The notes beneath the pieces were generated by a model that saw only the letters and a program-made list of their open reading frames with translations, was not told the origin of the DNA and made no database searches. Source: Ideonella dechloratans (GTDB taxonomy: Bacteria > Pseudomonadota > Gammaproteobacteria > Burkholderiales > Burkholderiaceae_C). Taken from it: a stretch of 64,000 nt of DNA. Positions 59,825 to 64,000 of the stretch are shown piece after piece. Numbering within the stretch: the first letter of the stretch is position 1; each line of letters starts with the position of its first letter. The translations under genes and the position numbers were made by a program. Location: contig NZ_CP088081.1 in NCBI RefSeq assembly GCF_021049305.1, positions 3,596,001 to 3,660,000 on the forward strand. Direction: 5' to 3'.

Positions 59825-60916
59825 TCAGGCGCCCAGCAGTTCGGCGCCCCGCACCAGCAGGGCACCGCCGACCACCAGCCAGGCCCACAGCAGGGTGCCC
59901 AGGGCCAGCGGCCGCAGCCCGGCCGCCCGCACGCCCGACCAGCGGGTGTTCAGGCCCAGGGCGGCCATGGCCATGGCCAGCATCACGGTGCCGGCCTGGC
60001 TGGCCCCGGCCTCCAGCGCGGCCGGCAGCCAGCCGGTGGAATGCAGCCCCACCATGGCCAGGAAGCCCCAGGCGAACCAGGGGGTGTGGCCGCCGCGGCG
60101 GCCCGTCGCCGCGCCGCCCTCACCACGGGCCAGCCAGCGCGAGGACAGAACGAGCAGGAAGGGCGCCAGCAGCATCACCCGCACCATCTTCTCGATCACC
60201 GCCACGCTGGCCACGTCCGTCCCCATGGACCGGCCGGCGGCCACCACCTGGGCCACCTCGTGCACGGTGGCGCCCAGGTACAGGCCCAGGCCGGTGGCGC
60301 CCTGCGGCAGGGCCGCCCAGTGCGCCGCCATCTCGCCCAGCCACGGATAGAGGAAGACCGAGAAGGTGCCGAACAGCACCACGGTGCTGACCGCCACCGT
60401 GGCCTCGCCGTTGCGGGCCCGCACCACCGGCTCGGTGGCGATGACGGCCGCGGCCCCGCAGATGGCGCTGCCCGCGCCGATCAGCAGCGCCGTGGGCCGG
60501 TCCAGGCCCAGCCAGCGCGGGCCGGCCCAGGCCGCCAGGGCGAAGGTGGAGGCCAGCATGACCGCCGCCAGCAGCACGCCGGTGAGGCCCACATGGGCCA
60601 GGTCCTGCACCGTCAGCCCCAGGCCGAACAGCATCACCCCGGCGCGCAGCAGGCGCTGGCGCGACAGGGCCGCGCCGTGCTCGGCCGGGCCCAGCCAACG
60701 CTGCGGCAGCCCGTTGCCCGCCACGATGCCCAGCAGCAGGGCCAGGGTCAGCGTGCCGATGCCGTGGTGGTCGAACACCGCCCAGTGGCCCAGGGCCTGG
60801 GCGGCCACGGCCAGGGCGGCGCACAGGGCCAGGCCGGCCGCGTGGCGGCCCAGCCAGCGGCGACCGTGGTGCAGACGCCCGGGCGACAGCGGCAGGGTGG
60901 AAGAGGGGGAGGACAT
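59825..60916 (-). CDS. YeiH-family putative sulfate exporter (UPF0324)
   Basis: 363 residues with about ten membrane helices. Family-typical segments: LLLGIVAGNGLPQ, LLRAGVMLFGLGLTVQDL, TALLIGAGSAICGAAAVIA and the conserved YLGATVHEVAQVVAAG. The family has been proposed to export sulfate or related anions; evidence is limited. It is divergently transcribed from a LysR gene, the same arrangement as yeiH/yeiE, which supports regulation by that protein. Confidence 0.88.
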   Translation of the reverse strand: MSSPSSTLPLSPGRLHHGRRWLGRHAAGLALCAALAVAAQALGHWAVFDHHGIGTLTLALLLGIVAGNGLPQRWLGPAEHGAALSRQRLLRAGVMLFGLGLTVQDLAHVGLTGVLLAAVMLASTFALAAWAGPRWLGLDRPTALLIGAGSAICGAAAVIATEPVVRARNGEATVAVSTVVLFGTFSVFLYPWLGEMAAHWAALPQGATGLGLYLGATVHEVAQVVAAGRSMGTDVASVAVIEKMVRVMLLAPFLLVLSSRWLARGEGGAATGRRGGHTPWFAWGFLAMVGLHSTGWLPAALEAGASQAGTVMLAMAMAALGLNTRWSGVRAAGLRPLALGTLLWAWLVVGGALLVRGAELLGA

Positions 60917-60978
60917 GGCGATCTCCGGTTCGGTGAAGCGATGCGCCAGTGTTCCGGGGCCAGATCAACCCGTCCAAC

Positions 60979-60998
60979 TGATAGTTTTAGTCATATCA
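60979..60998. promoter_or_regulatory. LysR-type operator candidate between yeiH-like gene and its regulator
   Basis: TGATA-N10-TATCA is an interrupted palindrome of the T-N11-A type bound by LysR regulators. It lies in an A+T-rich patch of the 110-base divergent spacer, with a TATAAA-like hexamer at 61013-61018. Confidence 0.5.
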
Positions 60999-61026
60999 AT
61001 CGATTAAATCGTTATAAAGTGCGGCC

Positions 61027-61947
61027 ATGGACGTGCTGCACCTCACCCTGCGCCAGCTGCAGATCTTCGTGGCCGTGGCCCGCAGCGGCAGCACGACCGC
61101 GGCGGCCGAGGCCATCGCCCTGTCGCAGTCGGCCACCAGCGCCGCACTGCAGGAGCTGGAGCGGCTGCTGTCGCTGCGCCTGTTCGACCGGGTGGGCAAG
61201 CGCCTGCTGCTCAACGACAACGGCCGCGCCCTGCTGCCCCGGGCCGAGGCCCTGCTGGCCGGCGCGGGCGACATCGAGCGCCTGGCCCAGGACAGCGACG
61301 CCCAGCGCGCCGCGCTGCGCATCGGCGCCAGCCTGACGGTGGCCGACCACGGCGTGCCGGCGGTGCTGGCCGCCTTCCTGGGCGATCGGCCCCGTGCCGC
61401 GCCGCACTGGCAGACCACGGTGACCGTGGGCAACACCGCGCAGATCTGCGGCCTGGTGGCCGCCCACGCACTGGACATCGGCCTGATCGAGGGCCCGCAC
61501 CACGACGCCAGCCTGGTGGCCCAGCCCTGGCTGGAGGACGAGCTGGTGGTGGTGGGCACGCCCGCCGTGGCCACCACCCAGGGCAGCACGCTGGCCGACC
61601 TGGCCGAGGCCGTGTGGTTGCTGCGCGAAACCGGCTCGGCCACCCGGGAGATCAGCGACCAGGCCCTGGCACCGCGCATCGGCCCCTACCGGCGGCGCAT
61701 CGAACTGGGCAGCAACGCCGCACTGCGCCAGGCCGCGCTGGCCGGCCTGGGCCTGGCCTGCCTGTCGCGCCGGGTGGTGGCCGAGGACCTGGCCCGCGGC
61801 CAGCTGCAGACCGTGGCCGCCCCGCTGCCGCGCATCAGCCGCCAGTGGCACTGGGTGCTGCAGGCCGGGCGCCAGCCCACGCCCGCGCTGGCCGCGCTGA
61901 TCGCCCTGCTGCCCACCCTGGCCCAGACCGACGGCCCTCCCCCCTGA
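61027..61947 (+). CDS. LysR-family transcription regulator (YeiE/CysB-like pair with yeiH)
   Basis: 306 residues. The N-terminal winged helix ([40 protein letters not shown]) is followed by a periplasmic-binding-protein-like effector domain ([40 protein letters not shown]). It probably controls the divergent yeiH-like gene and itself. The inducer is unknown; YeiE of E. coli has been linked to sulfite or iron responses. Confidence 0.92.
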   Translation: MDVLHLTLRQLQIFVAVARSGSTTAAAEAIALSQSATSAALQELERLLSLRLFDRVGKRLLLNDNGRALLPRAEALLAGAGDIERLAQDSDAQRAALRIGASLTVADHGVPAVLAAFLGDRPRAAPHWQTTVTVGNTAQICGLVAAHALDIGLIEGPHHDASLVAQPWLEDELVVVGTPAVATTQGSTLADLAEAVWLLRETGSATREISDQALAPRIGPYRRRIELGSNAALRQAALAGLGLACLSRRVVAEDLARGQLQTVAAPLPRISRQWHWVLQAGRQPTPALAALIALLPTLAQTDGPPP

Positions 61948-62056
61948 CAGGGGTGGCCGGCCGGGCCGATCGGCGATAATCTTGCCCCTTCAGCGACGGG
62001 AATTCCGGGGTGCCAGCACGCCCTGCCCGTGCCCGTCCCCACAGGAGAGCCCCACC

Positions 62057-62578
62057 TTGGCCAGCGTCAACAAAGTCATCATCATCGGCAATCTGGGCCG
62101 CGACCCGGAAGTGCGCTACACCCCCAGCGGCGCCGCCGTCTGCAACCTGCGCCTGGCCACCACCCGCAACTGGAAGAACCGCGAGAGCGGCGAGCGCCAG
62201 GAAGAGACCGAATGGCACTCGGTGGTGCTGTACGACCGCCAGGCCGAGATCGCCGGCGAGTACCTGAAGAAGGGCCGCCCGGTCTACATCGAAGGCCGCC
62301 TGAAGACCCGCAAGTGGCAGGACAAGGACGGCAACGACCGCTACACCACCGAGATCGTGGCCGAGACCATGCAGCTGCTGGGCGGCCGCGAGAGCATGGG
62401 CGGCGGCGACGGTGGTGGCATGGACGAGGAGATGGGTGGCGGCAGTGGCGGTGGCGGCGGCTACAGCCGTCCGGCCGCCCGCCCGGCCGCCCCGCCGCGG
62501 GCCCCGGCTCCCGCCCCCCGTCCCGCGCCGAAGTCGTCCACCGGCTTCGACGACATGGACGACGACATTCCGTTCTGA
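62057..62578 (+). CDS. ssb: Single-stranded DNA-binding protein
   Basis: 173 residues from a TTG start at 62057, chosen because AGGAG lies nine bases upstream and [20 protein letters not shown] is the standard N-terminus; no ATG is available there. The OB fold covers residues 1-110, followed by a Gly/Pro/Ala-rich linker and the acidic tip DDMDDDIPF, which binds repair and replication partners. SSB protects single-stranded DNA and recruits RecQ, RecO and others. A GATAAT -10-like hexamer lies at 61975-61980. Confidence 0.96.
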   Translation: MASVNKVIIIGNLGRDPEVRYTPSGAAVCNLRLATTRNWKNRESGERQEETEWHSVVLYDRQAEIAGEYLKKGRPVYIEGRLKTRKWQDKDGNDRYTTEIVAETMQLLGGRESMGGGDGGGMDEEMGGGSGGGGGYSRPAARPAAPPRAPAPAPRPAPKSSTGFDDMDDDIPF

Positions 62579-62626
62579 CCGTTCCGGACACACCGGCCTG
62601 ATGTCTCCGCGGCTCCTGCGCGCGCG

Positions 62627-64000
62627 ATGAGTTCCGACGCGGCCCTGCGCCAGCAGGCCGAACGCCACGCGGACCGCCAGGAGTGGGCGCAGGCCACGGC
62701 CTGCTTCGAGGCACTGCGGGCCCGCCACCCCGGCGATGCGGACGTGCTGCTGCAGCTGTCCTACATCGCCTCGCTGGCCGGCCGCCACCGGGACGCCCAC
62801 GCCCACGCACTGGCCGCCGCTCAGGCCGCCCCCACCCGGCCGGACGAGGTGGCCCAGCTGGTCTCCCGGCTGCGCACCTTCAACGAGGTGCCCGCGCTGC
62901 GCGCCTGCTTGGCCCGCCTGGGGCCGCCCGCGCGGGTGCCGGTGCCGCTGCTGCTGGCCTTCGCCGGCCAGCACAGCCACCTCAACCTGCACGAAGAGGC
63001 GCTGGCCCTGCTGGACGAGGCCCGGCGCCGCGAGCCCGGCCACCCCTCGGTGCTCGTCGCCCGGGGCCAGGCCCTGGTCTACCTGGGCCGTTTTGCCGAG
63101 GCCGAAGCCGAGCTGCGGGCCTGCGTGGCCCGGGCCCCGCAGGTTTCGCGCGCCTGGTGGCTGCTGGCCGGCCTGAAGACCCAGACGCCCGAGGCCAACG
63201 ACCTCGCCGCCATCCACGCCCAGCTGACCCGGCCGCAAGTGCCGCGCGAGACGGCCATCGAGCTGGCCTTTGCGCTGCACAAGGTGCTGGACGACCTGGG
63301 CCGCCACGACGAGGCCTGGCAGGCCCTGATGCTGGCCTGCCGCGCCAAGCGCGCCCTGCTGGATTACCGCCCCGAGGACAGTGTGGCCCTGGTGGATGCG
63401 CTGATGGCCCTGCCCATCCCCGACGCTGCGGCCTCGGTGCGGCCGGCCGACGGTCCGGTGCCCATCTTCATCGTCGGCATGCACCGCTCGGGCACCACGC
63501 TGCTGGAGCAGCTGCTGCACGGCCACCCGCAGGTGCAGGGCCTGGGCGAGCTCTACGACTTCACGGTGGCCATGCGTGAGGCCACCGACCACCCCTGCCG
63601 CGGCCCCATCGACCTGACGCTGGTGCAGCGCGCCGCCGCCGGGGTGGACTTTGCCGCGGTGGGCCGCCATTACCTGGACGGCCTGGCCTGGCGCCTGGGC
63701 CCCGAGGCCTGCTTCACCGACAAGCTGCCCTCGAACTTCCTGAACATCGGTTTCATCGCCCAGGCCCTGCCGCAGGCCCGCATCCTGCACCTGCGGCGCG
63801 ATGCGATGGAGGTGGGCTTTTCCAACCTGCGCGAGCTGTTCCACGAAGCGGCGCCCTATTCCTACGATCTGCAGGAACTGGGCGGCTTCTACCGCCAGTA
63901 CGAACGGCTGATGGCCCACTGGCAGCGGGTGCTGCCCGGGCGCATCCTGGACGTGGACTATGCGGCCCTGGTGCGCCGGCCCGAGGCGGTGCTGCGCGAG
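62627..64000 (+). CDS. TPR-repeat sulfotransferase family protein (3' end outside window)
   Basis: 458 codons are open from ATG 62627 to the window edge without a stop, so the gene is partial. Residues 1-270 are helical TPR-like repeats (LLDEARRREPGHPSVLVARG, YLGRFAEAEAELRACVARAP). A sulfotransferase-type domain follows, with the 5'-phosphosulfate loop FIVGMHRSGTTLLEQLL and a 3'-phosphate-like segment LHLRRDAMEVGFSNLRELFH, seen in proteins that sulfate sugars or tyrosine. Acceptor unknown. It starts 48 bases after ssb. The fold assignment is good; the substrate is not known. Confidence 0.85.
   Translation, partial: MSSDAALRQQAERHADRQEWAQATACFEALRARHPGDADVLLQLSYIASLAGRHRDAHAHALAAAQAAPTRPDEVAQLVSRLRTFNEVPALRACLARLGPPARVPVPLLLAFAGQHSHLNLHEEALALLDEARRREPGHPSVLVARGQALVYLGRFAEAEAELRACVARAPQVSRAWWLLAGLKTQTPEANDLAAIHAQLTRPQVPRETAIELAFALHKVLDDLGRHDEAWQALMLACRAKRALLDYRPEDSVALVDALMALPIPDAAASVRPADGPVPIFIVGMHRSGTTLLEQLLHGHPQVQGLGELYDFTVAMREATDHPCRGPIDLTLVQRAAAGVDFAAVGRHYLDGLAWRLGPEACFTDKLPSNFLNIGFIAQALPQARILHLRRDAMEVGFSNLRELFHEAAPYSYDLQELGGFYRQYERLMAHWQRVLPGRILDVDYAALVRRPEAVLRE

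Overview
The window looks like chromosomal DNA from a high-G+C betaproteobacterium. Gene content and order fit the Burkholderiales, most likely the Rubrivivax/Leptothrix/Ideonella/Roseateles group (an inference; no marker RNA gene is present). The supporting blocks are gatCAB divergent from mreBCD-mrdA-rodA, recA-recX-sucC-sucD-terC-terC, pilA next to a pilin-glycosylation ligase, a histone-like SWIB protein, and a PHA/acetate cluster beside an FNR-type regulator.

Positions 1 to about 3935 are the end of an integrated island with visibly lower G+C, mostly between 1440 and 3100. It carries a gene of a mobile-element-associated family cut by the window edge, a complete second exodeoxyribonuclease III gene, a nucleotidyltransferase/HTH pair that resembles a toxin-antitoxin unit, and an unknown gene next to the junction. 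The junction lies inside the chromosomal exodeoxyribonuclease III gene (xth, minus strand, 3933-4616). That gene now stops right after its Arg-x-Asp motif and has lost the C-terminal Asp-His catalytic pair. The intact island copy probably supplies the lost function.

From 4616 to 26329 the content is mostly housekeeping: pyrE; two small envelope genes; the GatCAB amidotransferase; the rod-shape and elongasome cluster; two tandem secreted paralogs of unknown function; a TctD/TctE-like two-component system; recA with a LexA-like box and recX; succinyl-CoA synthetase; and two TerC-family membrane proteins separated by a yybP-ykoY (manganese) riboswitch.

26401-31835 is one signalling operon: Ser/Thr kinase, PP2C phosphatase, FHA protein, CHASE2-adenylate cyclase and a class II cAMP phosphodiesterase. 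It is followed by a sigma-54-driven pilA and a PglL-type oligosaccharyltransferase. 34512-40811 holds moaC, a BepA-like M48 metalloprotease with TPRs, a small YvlD-type membrane protein, the Lys/Ala-rich SWIB protein and uvrA.

41050-56713 looks like a low-oxygen regulon. It has an FNR-type regulator, a PPDK-like protein without the PEP domain paired with a PhoU-like protein, and a perfect FNR box (TTGAT-N4-ATCAA) in the divergent spacer. Then come fabI, a MaoC-Pta fusion, ackA, a patatin phospholipase, PHA synthase, a Mg2+ P-type ATPase and unknown genes, including a DUF6976-like pair. Together they would route acetyl-CoA and acyl groups to acetate plus ATP, fatty acids or polyhydroxyalkanoate.

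The right end has recQ, a cupin, a lipoprotein, yeiH with its divergent LysR regulator, ssb, and a TPR-sulfotransferase gene cut by the window edge. No tRNA, rRNA, insertion sequence or CRISPR array was seen.
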